From assembly GCA_934149275.1 (NCBI GenBank), contig CAKPEG010000040.1, forward strand, positions 1-5,499: DNA of 5,499 nt, written 5' to 3'. The DNA is from an uncultured Clostridia bacterium (GTDB lineage: Bacteria > Bacillota > Clostridia > TANB77 > CAG-508). A program made the translations under genes and the position numbers. Below the pieces are notes generated by a model. The model was not told where the DNA came from, searched no databases, and saw only the letters and a program-made list of their open reading frames with translations. Positions within the stretch are counted from its first letter, which is position 1. Each line of letters starts with the position of its first letter. Shown piece after piece: positions 5,386-5,499 of the stretch.

Positions 5386-5499
5386 TTATTTTTTAACAAC
5401 ATGTTTATAAATCATATAGAAGCCTGCTCCTAGTAATGCTGTTATAAATGTTATTAATGCAATATACATTGGTGTAGAACCTGTACTGATTGATAATAC
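5386..5499 (-). CDS. C-terminal end of an upstream surface protein (5' part outside window)
   Basis: The last 37 codons and the TAA stop (5388-5386) are in the window. The peptide begins VLSISTGSTP, continues as a hydrophobic segment of about 20 residues (MYIALITF, ALLGAGFYMIY) and ends with the basic tail KHVVKK. This is the layout of a Gram-positive sorting signal: a T-G containing motif, a membrane span and a positive tail. However, the motif reads S-I-S-T-G rather than LPxTG, so it may be a degenerate or variant sortase site or a plain membrane anchor. It is transcribed in the same direction as the adhesin and is separated from it by a terminator and about 540 nt. It may be another surface protein or even a paralogue; the window cannot show that. 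Confidence 0.75.
   Translation of the reverse strand, partial: VLSISTGSTPMYIALITFITALLGAGFYMIYKHVVKK

Overview
The window looks like part of a surface-protein locus from a low-GC, Gram-positive (Firmicutes/Clostridia-like, possibly gut) bacterium. This rests on the A-rich coding strand, a strong Shine-Dalgarno site, a sigma-A type promoter, a sec signal peptide, a Cys-Gln thioester adhesin domain and repeated DUF11-like stalk modules. UGA is not read as Trp: all Trp codons seen are TGG. Everything convincingly coding is on the minus strand; the many plus-strand open frames are shadows of one long minus-strand gene.

Layout, read in the direction of transcription (high to low coordinates). (1) 5499-5386: the last 37 codons of an upstream gene whose product ends in a membrane-anchor or sorting-like tail. 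(2) 5356-5310: a rho-independent terminator for that gene. (3) About 5316-5010: a composite inverted-repeat element with 27-bp perfect arms, an inner 21-bp stem and a small GC-rich island, in otherwise very AT-rich intergenic DNA. (4) 4986-4842: an imperfect hairpin, a clear promoter (TTGACA, 16 nt, TAAAAT), a short leader and an AGGAG ribosome binding site. (5) 4841 to the window edge at 1: one uninterrupted gene, at least 1613 codons, with its 3' end outside the window.

The large protein has a signal peptide (residues 1-28), an N-terminal thioester domain with candidate Cys86 and Gln188 in the TQXA-like block QCAIW, an intermediate beta-rich-looking region (about 256-423), and at least six stalk modules. 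Each module opens with a D-x-[AS]-L-[RK]-K-type motif and has a DUF11-like core; the five complete ones close with an acidic linker. Modules 3, 4 and 5 are a tandem array of nearly identical 666/666/657-bp units. The third of these units is mosaic: its first ~89 codons have diverged while the rest is almost unchanged.

Taken together, this is a secreted adhesin that could bond covalently to a target through its tip and project it on a repeat stalk, next to another surface-protein gene on the same strand. No CRISPR array, tRNA, rRNA or transposase gene was seen. The least explained piece is the palindromic intergenic element between the two genes.
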